Assembly: GCF_900111135.1 (NCBI RefSeq) | Contig: NZ_FOGF01000009.1 | Location: forward strand, 1-61,485 | Direction: 5' to 3' | Length of the DNA: 61,485 bases | Origin: Granulicatella balaenopterae | GTDB lineage: Bacteria; Bacillota; Bacilli; Lactobacillales; Aerococcaceae | Part shown: positions 1 to 7,970 of the stretch, piece after piece | Numbering within the stretch: position 1 is the stretch's first letter | How the letters are laid out: each line of letters starts with the position of its first letter | Notes under the pieces: model-generated | Seen by the model: only the letters and a program-made list of their open reading frames with translations | Databases searched by the model: none | What the model was told of the DNA's origin: nothing | Program-made: the position numbers and the translations under genes

Positions 1-1
1 T

Positions 2-70
2 CATGTGGTGGAAGAAGTTGCCCAAGAAGAGGATGATGAATTGAAGGTTCCACTGATTAATTGGGTGTAG
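2..70 (+). CDS. C-terminal end of an unidentified protein (partial)
   Basis: Frame 2 is open from the window edge to a TAG at 68-70. It encodes 22 residues, with an acidic patch (EEVAQEEDDE) followed by a hydrophobic end (VPLINWV). Codon use resembles the neighbouring plus-strand genes. No domain is visible, so I do not name the product. The opposite strand is also open here but reads as serine and threonine runs, which looks like a shadow. Confidence 0.45.
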   Translation, partial: HVVEEVAQEEDDELKVPLINWV

Positions 71-80
71 GGAATTGCTT

Positions 81-470
81 GAATCGTTAGTTTTTGCAGT
101 TTTGGGCAAAGCTTTTGCTTGAATCGCTAGTTTTTACAGTTTTAGGCAAGTTTTTTTCAGAATCGTTAGTTTTTGTAATTTTTGGCAAAGTTTTTGCTTG
201 AATCGTTAATTTTTGCAGTTTTTGGCAAAGTTTTTGCTTGAATTGTTAGTTTTTACAGTTTTGGGCAAGTTTTTTTCAGAATCGTTAGTTTTTTGCAGTT
301 TTGGGCAAGTTTTTGCTAGAATCGCTAGTTTTTACAGTTTTAGGCAAGTTTATGCTTGAATCGTTAGTTTTTGTAATTTTGGGCAAAGTATCTGTACGAA
401 TTATTGAGTTTTGCAGACTATTGCACTATTTCCGCACGAATCGATTATTTTTTGCATTTTTAGCCAAATA
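81..470. repeat. Ten-unit ~40-bp tandem repeat (minisatellite)
   Basis: Units beginning GAATCG(T/C)TAG start at about 81, 121, 160, 200, 240, 279, 319, 358, 398 and 438, a period of 39-40 bp. Each unit has three blocks in order: GAATCGTTAG, TTTTTGCAGTTTT and GGGCAAAG/GGCAAG followed by TTTTTGCTT. The first eight units are well conserved and the last two have decayed. The period is not a multiple of three and no ORF spans the block, so it is not a coding repeat. TTTGC...GCAAA inside a unit could form a short stem. This fills the whole gap between the first gene end and the next terminator. Confidence 0.9.
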
Positions 471-502
471 AAAAGCTCTCCCGACAGTTCATCGAGAAAG
501 CT
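466..502 (-). terminator. Rho-independent terminator of the DMT permease gene
   Basis: AGCTCTCCCGA (474-484) pairs with TCGAGAAAGCT (492-502), allowing G-U pairs. Read on the minus strand, the hairpin is followed by a T-run. It lies just after the stop of the minus-strand permease gene. Confidence 0.75.
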
Positions 503-509
503 AGTGAAT

Positions 510-1463
510 TTATTTATCAGTTGATATTGATTTTTTTGATGTGAATTTTTTTAGGAATGCGGGTACTTCATCGACTTGCATCACAACGACTGATACAACG
601 ACTAAGGCAGCACCTAAGATTTGTATGCCGGTAATGGTTTCTCCTAAAACGAAGAATGCTAAGATAGCTGCAAAGATTGGTTCAAAGGCTACTAAGATAC
701 TTGGTAATGTAGTACCGATAAATTCAGTTGATTTAATGTAGTATGAATTAGCGATATAAGTTGATAAGAAACCAATTGCTAATAAGTTTAAGATAACGTA
801 TGTTGGATCAGCTGCATGAATGATTGAGTAGTTCAAGTTCGGGATATCACTGAAAAATCCTAAGAAAATAGTCGCTGCCCAAAATCCATATAATAATAAT
901 GTATCATTTGAATATTTACCATTTGCAAAACGTGGAATAACTAATTGTGATGCGAAGGTAATCCCACTTAATAAACCTAGAATAACACCGAAAATATTTA
1001 AATTAGAATTTCCTGGTGCAAAAATATTAATAATTAGCATACAACCAAAGACACATGTTGAAATGGTAATGATTTTTTTCAAACCGACATAATCATTAAA
1101 GAATAATTTACCAAATAAGGTTACCCAAATTGGATTTGAAAACATTAAAACAGTTGCGACTGCGATAGGCAAACGTTCAACTGTTAAGCTAAAGAATGCA
1201 AAAGCAAAACCAAATCCGACAATTCCGTAAAAAGCACAGAATAATAATCCTTTCCAGTCTACTTTAAAAGCATTACGGTTTTTGATTCCTAAAGCAATCG
1301 TTGTAAAGATGGCTGCTTGTAAGCAACGTGTGAAAGCTACTTGAATCGATGATAAATGAGCACTATTTAAGTTTTGGCTGGTGATTCCCATGGTTGCCCA
1401 GAAGAATGTTGCGATTAGCACTAAACCAAGACCTTTCATAGTATTTTTGTTAGTATTTTGCAT
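510..1463 (-). CDS. EamA/DMT superfamily transporter (RhaT/YdcZ-like permease)
   Basis: Predicted 317-residue inner-membrane permease with about ten hydrophobic helices arranged as two EamA repeats. The first begins with GLVLIATFFWATMGITSQ and the second near GVILGLLSGITFASQLV. The FEPIFAAILAFFVLGE segment near the C-terminus is the usual EamA signature. Family members move small metabolites, often amino acids or nucleosides, but the substrate cannot be read from sequence. The ORF can be extended to a GTG at 1472, but that GTG lies inside the Shine-Dalgarno sequence AGAGGTGG. The ATG at 1463 sits 5-6 nt downstream of it and is the better start. The gene stands alone, with its own promoter, a ~150-nt leader and a terminator. 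Confidence 0.85.
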   Translation of the reverse strand: MQNTNKNTMKGLGLVLIATFFWATMGITSQNLNSAHLSSIQVAFTRCLQAAIFTTIALGIKNRNAFKVDWKGLLFCAFYGIVGFGFAFAFFSLTVERLPIAVATVLMFSNPIWVTLFGKLFFNDYVGLKKIITISTCVFGCMLIINIFAPGNSNLNIFGVILGLLSGITFASQLVIPRFANGKYSNDTLLLYGFWAATIFLGFFSDIPNLNYSIIHAADPTYVILNLLAIGFLSTYIANSYYIKSTEFIGTTLPSILVAFEPIFAAILAFFVLGETITGIQILGAALVVVSVVVMQVDEVPAFLKKFTSKKSISTDK

Positions 1464-1649
1464 ACTATCCACCTCTTTCTTAAGTTTTATTGTGGAGATT
1501 GTCAGTTTTTTTGAATGAATAAAATCTCCAACAGTATTTAGTAACTCTTTGGGGAAGGCGTTTAGCAGCGAGTCTGATAGGGCTCACAACCAAAAGTCTA
1601 GTACCGAGTAAAGCTTTATAATTCTAACAGTTTTAGAGGATTCTTTCAA
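1464..1649 (-). promoter_or_regulatory. Promoter and long structured leader of the DMT permease
   Basis: On the minus strand, TTGAAA (1644-1649), a 17-bp spacer and TAGAAT (1621-1626) form a good sigma-A promoter. This leaves about 150 nt of untranslated leader. The leader contains a perfect 8-bp inverted repeat (TGGAGATT/AATCTCCA, about 1490-1527) just before the Shine-Dalgarno. I do not recognise T-box, SAM, TPP, preQ1, purine, THF or guanidine riboswitch signatures in it. A metabolite-responsive leader is possible but unproven. Confidence 0.55.
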
Positions 1650-1703
1650 GCATCTATTTGATAAATATAGTGATTTTTAGGGATATTAAATAGGATGTAG
1701 CCA

Positions 1704-1734
1704 CAAAAAATACCAGCAAAACGAGTTCGCTGGT
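1704..1734 (-). terminator. Rho-independent terminator of degV
   Basis: On the minus strand, ACCAGCGA...TTTTGCTGGT forms a stem with a short loop and is followed by a T-rich run. It begins a few bases after the degV stop. Confidence 0.85.
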
Positions 1735-1742
1735 AGAAAGGA

Positions 1743-2606
1743 TTATCGATAGTTTTCTAACTTGGGTGCCCATCCTAATCCTAGGGCTCCTTCACCTAAG
1801 TGTGTACCAATAACTGGTCCAAATTGCTCGATTTTAATCTCTAAAAGTGGGAATTCTTTTTGTAATGTTTCTTTCCATTTTAGGGCTTTTTCTGGGCAAT
1901 TGGCATGAATGATTGAGGCTTCAAAGTTTTGGCCTTGGTCTGTTATAGTATCAGAAACAATGGTATCAATTCTTTTCATGGCTTTAGATTGTGTGCGTAT
2001 TTTTTCATAGACAACGATTTCTTTATCGACAAAGGTTAAGACAGGTTTGATTTTTAGCATGGAACCAATCATAGCTGCCCCGGCTGATAATCGTCCGCCA
2101 CGCTGTAAATTATTTAAGTCATCAACCACGAAATAATCATGGGTGTCATCTAATAATCGTTGACATAGTGGTAAGATTTCCTCAGGTGTGTAATCAAGGT
2201 CAGCTAGTTGTTTGGTTAGGCGTACGACTTGTGCTTGTGGTGCACAGCTGATTCCTGAGTCGATAGGGTAGATTGGGATAATATCTTTTAGTTCATCGGC
2301 AATCGTGCAAGCTGTTTGGTAAGAACCGCTAATCTTGCTTGATAAGTGAATGGAAATAATTGCGTCATAATCCTTCGCTAAATTTTCAAAAGTTTCTAAG
2401 ACATAGCCAAAAGCAGGCTGTGAGCTTGTTGGGAAGATGTCTGAAGTTCTCATTTTATTGTAAAAATCTTGATATCCTAAGTCGATACATTCTAAGTAAG
2501 TCTCTTGTCCAAAAATGACAGACAATGGTAAGACATGAATATTTGAAGCTAGTACTTCTTCATTGGATAAGTAAGCTGTACTATCGGTTACAATAGCTAT
2601 TTTCAA
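1743..2606 (-). CDS. DegV family fatty-acid-binding protein
   Basis: Predicted 287-residue cytosolic protein of the DegV (FakB-like) family. Members bind long-chain fatty acids and several present them to the kinase FakA for phosphorylation. The N-terminus MKIAIVTDSTAYL is the family signature. TSQPAFG (near residue 60), IHLSSKISGSY (about 105), IDSG, LQRGGRLS and the C-terminal IGTHLGEGALGLGW are the usual DegV blocks. The start is TTG at 2606, preceded by AGGAG at 10 nt; no ATG or GTG is better placed. An extended -10 (TGCTATAAT, 2682-2690) lies upstream. No fakA homologue is in the window, so which FakB type this is cannot be decided. Confidence 0.9.
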   Translation of the reverse strand: MKIAIVTDSTAYLSNEEVLASNIHVLPLSVIFGQETYLECIDLGYQDFYNKMRTSDIFPTSSQPAFGYVLETFENLAKDYDAIISIHLSSKISGSYQTACTIADELKDIIPIYPIDSGISCAPQAQVVRLTKQLADLDYTPEEILPLCQRLLDDTHDYFVVDDLNNLQRGGRLSAGAAMIGSMLKIKPVLTFVDKEIVVYEKIRTQSKAMKRIDTIVSDTITDQGQNFEASIIHANCPEKALKWKETLQKEFPLLEIKIEQFGPVIGTHLGEGALGLGWAPKLENYR

Positions 2607-2681
2607 CGTATTCAGCTCCTGTTCTATTTAATATAGTTTGACATGTGTTCTTCTTTGAGTGGATCAAATACATATGGAAAT

Positions 2682-2690
2682 ATTATAGCA
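2682..2690 (-). promoter_or_regulatory. Extended -10 promoter of degV
   Basis: TGCTATAAT on the minus strand about 75 bp upstream of the TTG start. No convincing -35 is present, which is common for extended -10 promoters. Confidence 0.55.
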
Positions 2691-2720
2691 TATTATCCAA
2701 TAAAAAAGTAATAGTCTTTT

Positions 2721-3986
2721 TTAAGCTAATTTTACTAAGAAATATTTTTTCTTACCACGACGGACAATTACAAAGCGTTCCTCGAATGAATTATCTGGTG
2801 TCCATACATATTCTAAGTCAGTAATTTTGTCGCCATTGACTGATATTGCGCCGTTTTTGATGTCTTCACGTGATTGGCGGCGGCTTGGTTCGATGCCTAA
2901 GTCGACTAACCATGTTGCTAGGTTTTGTTCTGCTTTAGCAGCTTTAAATGTTGGCATGTTTTTAAATCCTTGTTCAATTTCATCTGCTGATAAGCCTTTT
3001 ACATCACCTGTGAATAGGGCTTGTGTAATTTTTAGGGCGTCATCTAATGCTTTTTGGCCGTGTACGAAACGTGTTACTTCTTCGGCTAAGCGTTTTTGGG
3101 CTGCACGTTTATGTGGTTCTTCGGCAACTTGTTTGGCTAGTTCTTCGATTTCTTCACGCTCTAGGAATGTGAAGTATTTGATGTATTTGATAACATCTTT
3201 ATCGTCTTGGTTTACCCAGAATTGGTAGAACTCGTAAGGTGTTGTTTTTTCTGGATCTAACCATACCGCACCACCTGCTGATTTACCGAATTTTGTGCCG
3301 TCTGATTTTAGCATTAATGGAATGGTTAAGCCATATGCTTTTGCTTCTGTTCCAACTTGTTTACGGATTAATTCTAAACCTGACGTAATATTTCCCCATT
3401 GGTCAGCGCCGCCTATTTGTAATTGGACATCTTCGTTACGGAATAGGTGTAAGAAGTCCATTGATTGTAGGATTTGGTATGAGAATTCTGTAAAGCTGAT
3501 TCCGACTTCTAGACGGCTTGCTACGATGTCTTTTGCTAACATTGTGTTGATGTTGAAGTTTTTACCGTAGTCACGTAAGAAGTCTAATAATGAGATATCT
3601 TTTGTCCAGTCGTAGTTGTTTACTAAACGAACGGCTGCAGTTGATTCGTCGTCTGTTAAGAATAAACGTTTCATTTGGGCTGTTAATTTTTCTACATTGT
3701 GTTGTACTTGTTCCATTGATTGTAAGACACGCTCAGATTGACGTCCGCTTGGGTCACCGATTGATCCTGTAGCTCCACCGATTAGGATAACTGGTTTGTG
3801 GCCAGCTAATTGGAAACGACGCATAATCATAAAGGGAATTAAGTGTCCGATATGCATACTATCACCAGTTGGGTCAACACCGCAGTATAATGAGATAGCT
3901 TTTTCTTCTGTTAATTTGCGCAAGCCTTCTTCATCAGTCATTTGGTTTACGGCTTCACGCCATTGTAAGTCATCAATAATATTCAT
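2721..3986 (-). CDS. tyrS: Tyrosyl-tRNA synthetase (TyrRS)
   Basis: 421-residue class I aminoacyl-tRNA synthetase that charges tRNA-Tyr. The HIGH motif is HIGHL in GDSMHIGHLIPF, and the KMSKS loop is KFGKS in GTKFGKSAGG. GGADQWGNITSG is the tyrosine-binding region, and the C-terminal ~70 residues form an S4-like RNA-binding domain (QSREDIKNGAISVNG). The length is typical of bacterial TyrS. The start ATG at 3986 has AAGGAGATAAACA upstream. The gene has its own promoter and a Tyr T-box leader, so it should be induced when uncharged tRNA-Tyr accumulates. Confidence 0.97.
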   Translation of the reverse strand: MNIIDDLQWREAVNQMTDEEGLRKLTEEKAISLYCGVDPTGDSMHIGHLIPFMIMRRFQLAGHKPVILIGGATGSIGDPSGRQSERVLQSMEQVQHNVEKLTAQMKRLFLTDDESTAAVRLVNNYDWTKDISLLDFLRDYGKNFNINTMLAKDIVASRLEVGISFTEFSYQILQSMDFLHLFRNEDVQLQIGGADQWGNITSGLELIRKQVGTEAKAYGLTIPLMLKSDGTKFGKSAGGAVWLDPEKTTPYEFYQFWVNQDDKDVIKYIKYFTFLEREEIEELAKQVAEEPHKRAAQKRLAEEVTRFVHGQKALDDALKITQALFTGDVKGLSADEIEQGFKNMPTFKAAKAEQNLATWLVDLGIEPSRRQSREDIKNGAISVNGDKITDLEYVWTPDNSFEERFVIVRRGKKKYFLVKLA

Positions 3987-4052
3987 TTGTTTATCTCCTT
4001 TGATTGTAGTTTTATTTTAAAATAGAAGGATTCAGTTTGCGTCATCGCAATA

Positions 4053-4287
4053 AAAAAGCCCTATGACACAATGCCATAGGGACGAAATTTCCGTGTTACC
4101 ACCCAGTTTGGTATTCATGACAAATACCCACTCTTATTCTTTATCGCAGAAATACGCTGGTTATCCAGTAGCTCCAAAGTGTAATTCATAAGGGGGCGTG
4201 TCTATCTTTCAGCAACCGATAGCTCTCTTTATCACGAAAATCCCATTACTACTGCGCTTCTTCAAGGCTTTCTATTTGAATTAATGT
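4053..4287 (-). promoter_or_regulatory. Tyr T-box riboswitch upstream of tyrS
   Basis: On the minus strand the T-box core TGGGTGGTAACACGG (4091-4105) is followed by a strong terminator hairpin (CCCTATGGCA...TGCCATAGGG-type stem, 4053-4081) ending in a T-run. Upstream the specifier loop reads GAATTACAC; its TAC codon (4181-4183) is a tyrosine codon, in agreement with tyrS downstream. Pairing of uncharged tRNA-Tyr is expected to favour the antiterminator. Confidence 0.93.
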
Positions 4288-4293
4288 ACTATT

Positions 4294-4322
4294 AGTATAG
4301 GAAGAAATAGAGGGAAAGTCAA
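4294..4322 (-). promoter_or_regulatory. Promoter of the tyrS T-box leader
   Basis: Minus strand TTGACT (4317-4322), 17-bp spacer, TATACT (4294-4299), placing the RNA start at the 5' end of the T-box. Confidence 0.8.
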
Positions 4323-4457
4323 CAGTAGAAGAACCCTTATTGAAATTTTTGTTTGGGGTATTGATTTATGGTAAAATGAATATTGTCTGCACAATGGGTA
4401 AAGATGAAGTTTTTGTTTTTGACTATAATATAGTGGGAATAAATCATTAAGATGGCG

Positions 4458-4495
4458 TCCAACGTTATATTGGTAACACTTTCCAACGTTATATT
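4458..4495 (+). repeat. Direct repeat TCCAACGTTATATT x2 upstream of the NlpC/P60 gene
   Basis: Identical 14-bp copies at 4458-4471 and 4482-4495, 24 bp apart, next to a WalR-type box. They look like an operator, but I do not recognise the binding protein. Confidence 0.6.
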
Positions 4496-4509
4496 ACAGT
4501 TCAGTTACA
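4493..4509 (-). promoter_or_regulatory. WalR (YycF/VicR)-type operator
   Basis: Minus strand reads TGTAAC-TGAAC-TGTAAT, an exact match to the WalR consensus TGTAAH-N5-TGTAAH (W variants also allowed). It is about 50 bp upstream of the putative -10 TAGTAT near 4557 and about 125 bp upstream of the start codon of a PcsB/CwlO-like hydrolase. This is the kind of gene WalRK controls in other Firmicutes. No walRK genes are in the window. Confidence 0.65.
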
Positions 4510-4634
4510 ATAACGAGTCAATTTGGAAAAAGTCAACAAACTTTGGGCTAGCTGTGATAGTATAGAACCGTGGCAAAATAGAAATTAAAATAATATTAAA
4601 TATATATAAACAACTAATTAATGGAGGTATTACA

Positions 4635-5972
4635 GTGAATAAGAAGTTTTTAACAGCAGTAACAGCAAGTACACTTGTTGCACTAGCAGCATTCACGCCA
4701 GCAATTAACGCTGAAGATTATGATCAACAAATTGATTCAGCTAACTCACAAATTGAAAATATTGCAAATAAAAAAGCATCTGTCTCAAGTGAAATTGATG
4801 CCTTAACTCAAAAAATTAATACAACAAAAGAACGTGTTATGGCAACATTACAACAACAACAAAATACATTAGAGTCTGTTAATCAATTACAATCAGAAAT
4901 CTCTAAATTAGAAACAATTATTTCTGAGCGTCAAGAACGTTTAGAAGATCAAGCACGTGCAGTACAAGTGAATGGAGCACGTACGTATGTTGATTTCTTA
5001 GTAAATGCTGATTCATTTACTGATGTGATTAACCGTGTAGAAGTTGTTATGGATTTAGTTAATGCGAACCGTGATTTAATGAACCAACAAGCAGCTGATA
5101 AAGCAGCAGTTGAATCTAAAGAACAAGAACAACAAGCTAAATTATTAGAACAACAAAAAATGGCTTATGAATTAGAAACATTAAAAGAAGAATTAGATAA
5201 TACAATGGCACAATATTCAGCAACTTTAGCTACTTTATCTGAAGAAGAACAACAAGCAATTGCTAATCGTGATGGTTTAGTTGCAGAAAAAGAAGCTTAC
5301 GAAGCTCGCATTGCTGAAGAAAAACGTTTAGCAGAAGAAGCTCGTATTGCTGAAGAAAAACGTTTAGCAGAAGAAGCAGCGGCACAAAAAGCTGCCGAAG
5401 AAGAAGCACAAGCAAATCAAGCTGCAGAAGAAGCTCGTCAACAAGCTCAACAACCTGTTGCCAAAGAAACAACTTCTAATCAAGAAACAATTGTATCAAC
5501 TAATACAAATAATACTCCTTCAGTTGACTTAAATAATACTGCTGATAAAGCATCAAGTGCTAATACATCAGTAAGCGAAGAAGCTCGTCAACAAGCTGAA
5601 GCATCTAAAAACTTAGCTCCATCAAATGCTGGTGGCGCAATTGCAATCGCACAACAATACATTGGTGTTCCTTATGTATGGGGCGGAACTACTCCATCAG
5701 GTTTTGACTGCTCTGGTTTAGTACAATATGTATACGCTCAAATGGGTATTAACTTACCTCGTGTAACATATAACCAAGAAAATGCAGGAACTCGTATTTC
5801 ATTAAGTGAAGCACAACCAGGAGACTTATTATTCTGGGGAGCAGCTGGTGCAAGTTATCACGTAGCAATCTACGCTGGTAATGAAACATTTATCCACGCT
5901 CCAACATTTGGTCAAACAGTACAATTCAGTACATTCCAATACAACCGACCAAGCTTTGCAGTACGTCTATAA
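4635..5972 (+). CDS. Secreted coiled-coil NlpC/P60 peptidoglycan hydrolase (PcsB/CwlO-like)
   Basis: 445-residue secreted cell-wall hydrolase. A signal peptide (MNKKFLTAVTASTLVALAAF) is followed by a likely signal peptidase site after PAINA. Residues ~27-260 are heptad-rich coiled coil, containing a tandem repeat of ARIAEEKRLAEE. Residues ~265-330 are a Gln/Ser/Thr/Asn-rich linker. Residues ~333-445 are an NlpC/P60 endopeptidase domain with catalytic Cys359 in GFDCSGL, His409 in SYHVAIY and His421 in FIHAP. This layout matches PcsB, Usp45 and CwlO proteins, which are activated by FtsEX during cell division or elongation. The start is GTG, 7 nt after GGAGG. A WalR-type box lies upstream and a terminator follows. 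Confidence 0.93.
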   Translation: MNKKFLTAVTASTLVALAAFTPAINAEDYDQQIDSANSQIENIANKKASVSSEIDALTQKINTTKERVMATLQQQQNTLESVNQLQSEISKLETIISERQERLEDQARAVQVNGARTYVDFLVNADSFTDVINRVEVVMDLVNANRDLMNQQAADKAAVESKEQEQQAKLLEQQKMAYELETLKEELDNTMAQYSATLATLSEEEQQAIANRDGLVAEKEAYEARIAEEKRLAEEARIAEEKRLAEEAAAQKAAEEEAQANQAAEEARQQAQQPVAKETTSNQETIVSTNTNNTPSVDLNNTADKASSANTSVSEEARQQAEASKNLAPSNAGGAIAIAQQYIGVPYVWGGTTPSGFDCSGLVQYVYAQMGINLPRVTYNQENAGTRISLSEAQPGDLLFWGAAGASYHVAIYAGNETFIHAPTFGQTVQFSTFQYNRPSFAVRL

Positions 5973-5984
5973 TTTAGAACTGAT

Positions 5985-6022
5985 ACTCTCTAATCACTTT
6001 CGGGTGGTTGGGGAGTTTTTTT
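5985..6022 (+). terminator. Rho-independent terminator of the NlpC/P60 gene
   Basis: ACTCTCTAATCAC pairs with GTGGTTGGGGAGT around a short loop and is followed by seven T. Confidence 0.8.
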
Positions 6023-6137
6023 GTGGAAAGAGTATCGAGAGCAATCTCTTAATCTTTAGTTTCGTGTAGAAGTTGTATTGAAATAAGTCTACCCTAAGCC
6101 ATCTGACGGGGTGGTAATTACAGATTCTTGTATTTAT

Positions 6138-6166
6138 TTGATTTATATGATGGGGTATGATAGTAT
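6138..6166 (+). promoter_or_regulatory. Promoter of the ATPase/Toprim-like cassette
   Basis: TTGATT (6138-6143), 17-bp spacer, TAGTAT (6161-6166), about 30 bp before a consensus Shine-Dalgarno (AAAGGAGG) of the ATPase. Confidence 0.55.
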
Positions 6167-6194
6167 TTTAGGTAAATAAAAGGAGGAATTTCGT

Positions 6195-7403
6195 ATGAAG
6201 TTATTACGAGTAACGGCACAAGGTTTACCGTTGTTTGATGATGCATTAGAAGTTGATTTTTTTGCAGAAGGACGTGTTTCTCAAGAAGATAATCATGAGA
6301 TGGTGCATTTGTTTAAGAATGTGTATTTGAATAAAACAATTACTTTTACGGGTTTGAATGCTTCTGGTAAGACTCAAATTCTAAATGTTTTGTCATTTGT
6401 AATGTATTTGCTGCAAGCCAAATCAATCAATGTGTTACCTAAGATTAACTTTGGTGGGGATAACAATGTTTTGACCTTGCCATTAGGAGGAGAGGCTACT
6501 ATTATTAGTTATTTGTTCAGTGAGGAAACTAATGAGATTCTAAAGTTAGTCACAACAATTGAACGGACTGCAGATAAAACATTGGATAGTAAGTTGAAAT
6601 ATGTCATTGTAGATGAAAAATTATTTACTAAGAGTGTTGGTAGTGTTAAGACTAAAAAGGATTTATTTAATTTTGAAGAAAAAGCACGTTTGAAAGCGGA
6701 ACGTTGTGATGATATCTTTTTGAGTTTGAGTTGTGATGTTAGTTTGTTGAATACTTTCTATAAGCGTAAGGAATATAAGAATGTATTCTATAATGAAGTG
6801 TTAAGTTATACAGATTTTAATGTGTTATCGGGAATTGTAGATTTGCCGGAAGAATTAGTTCAATTTTTAGATCCGAGTATTGAGTATCTACATTTTGAAA
6901 AGAGTGGTACATCATTTAGACCGCTACTGAAATTTGTACATGATGATCAGGCTATTCGTTTAGATTCCTTATCAGATTTACAAAATATATTATCTTCTGG
7001 AACGATTAAAGGTTGCGGTATTTTTATGAATGCTTTATTAGTCTTGGAGCAAGGTGGCTATGTAATAATTGATGAATTAGAAAATCATTTCAATCGCGAA
7101 ATTATTGCAACGCTCTTGAAATTCTTCTTGGATCGTCACGTTAATGTAAAAGGAGCGACTTTGATTTATTCAACGCATTATACGGAATTGTTAGATAATT
7201 TAGATCGTAATGATAGTATTTATATTGTGAGTAAGCATAAAGGTATTAAGATTGAAAAATTATCAAAGATATTAAAACGTAAAGATATGCGTAGAAGTGT
7301 GTATTTTATCAATGGTTTGTTAGATGATACTGCTCCATCTTATCAAATAGTTAACAGTTTGCAAGAGGTGTTTAAAGAACGTATAACTACAGTGGCAAGA
7401 TGA
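6195..7403 (+). CDS. AAA/ABC-type ATPase of the OLD/AbiL/RloA/PARIS AriA group (AAA_15/AAA_21-like)
   Basis: 402-residue ATPase with an ABC-type nucleotide-binding fold and no membrane segment. Walker A is GLNASGKTQIL (near residue 56). The signature-like LSSGTIKGCGI lies near residue 270, Walker B with D-loop is YVIIDELENHFN (near 295), and the switch histidine is in IYSTHYTELLD (near 330). This order, with a variable insert of about 180 residues between Walker A and the signature, is typical of single-chain ATPases in phage-defence pairs. It is followed after 20 nt by a small Toprim-like gene, and both lie between their own promoter and terminator. The specific family (AbiL, RloA or other) cannot be settled by eye. 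A defence role is inferred from architecture and pairing, not shown. Confidence 0.75.
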   Translation: MKLLRVTAQGLPLFDDALEVDFFAEGRVSQEDNHEMVHLFKNVYLNKTITFTGLNASGKTQILNVLSFVMYLLQAKSINVLPKINFGGDNNVLTLPLGGEATIISYLFSEETNEILKLVTTIERTADKTLDSKLKYVIVDEKLFTKSVGSVKTKKDLFNFEEKARLKAERCDDIFLSLSCDVSLLNTFYKRKEYKNVFYNEVLSYTDFNVLSGIVDLPEELVQFLDPSIEYLHFEKSGTSFRPLLKFVHDDQAIRLDSLSDLQNILSSGTIKGCGIFMNALLVLEQGGYVIIDELENHFNREIIATLLKFFLDRHVNVKGATLIYSTHYTELLDNLDRNDSIYIVSKHKGIKIEKLSKILKRKDMRRSVYFINGLLDDTAPSYQIVNSLQEVFKERITTVAR

Positions 7404-7422
7404 GAGAGGTGGATTGAATAAA

Positions 7423-7953
7423 ATGTATGCAATTATTTGCGAGGGTGCAGCAGAAGAAGCGATTTTGGATGTATTACTTGATAATAAATTGTTGAAATTG
7501 AGTAAAAAAGATTTATTAGAAAATAAAGTGCATAGGACAAGAAGTGCAAAGAATTTTTTTGATAAGCATATGAGATTATCATTTTCAGAAAAAGTATACA
7601 TTTATAGAATTCTAGATTCAAAAAGGGAAAGTTTTACAATTCCCAAAAAAATAGAACGAGAATACCGAGGGAAATTTGAAGTGAAAAATGTTATCACTGC
7701 ACCGGAAATCGAGATATTAGTTATAATATCAGAAGGTCAGTATAGTAAATATCAGAAATCGAAGTTGAAACCATCAGAATATTGTAAACAAATTCTGAAA
7801 ATACAAAAGATAAAAGAATACAAATATGTGTATGAGTATTTTTCTGATATTTCAAGATTGTTAGATGCAATAACTAAATATAGGGAGCTAGTAAAAAAAG
7901 ATAGCGAATATCAAATGTTATATGATTTATTAGATAATAAGTTTAAAAACTAA
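7423..7953 (+). CDS. Small Toprim/RloB-like partner protein
   Basis: 176 residues from the ATG at 7423. A TTG at 7414 in the same frame lies only 2 nt after the Shine-Dalgarno AGAGGTGG, so the ATG is preferred. The N-terminus, YAIICEGAAEEAIL, resembles the first Toprim/RloB block (hydrophobic strand, then EG and a further E). YIYRILDSKRE could be the acidic second block, and ITAPEIEILVI resembles the P..E.W block of RloB proteins. The usual DxD is not obvious, so catalytic competence is uncertain. The gene is more A-rich than its neighbours (many AAA codons), consistent with transfer. It is presumably the effector working with the upstream ATPase; this is inference. Confidence 0.6.
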   Translation: MYAIICEGAAEEAILDVLLDNKLLKLSKKDLLENKVHRTRSAKNFFDKHMRLSFSEKVYIYRILDSKRESFTIPKKIEREYRGKFEVKNVITAPEIEILVIISEGQYSKYQKSKLKPSEYCKQILKIQKIKEYKYVYEYFSDISRLLDAITKYRELVKKDSEYQMLYDLLDNKFKN

Positions 7954-7970
7954 CTAATCTTGGTTTTACA

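Noticed and set aside
81-470. CRISPR array
   Set aside because: The units are continuous with no unique spacers between repeats, and no cas genes are near. It is a tandem repeat.
5263-5472. Leu/Gln-rich minus-strand reading frame inside the NlpC/P60 gene
   Set aside because: Shadow of the Glu/Ala/Gln coiled-coil repeats on the coding strand.
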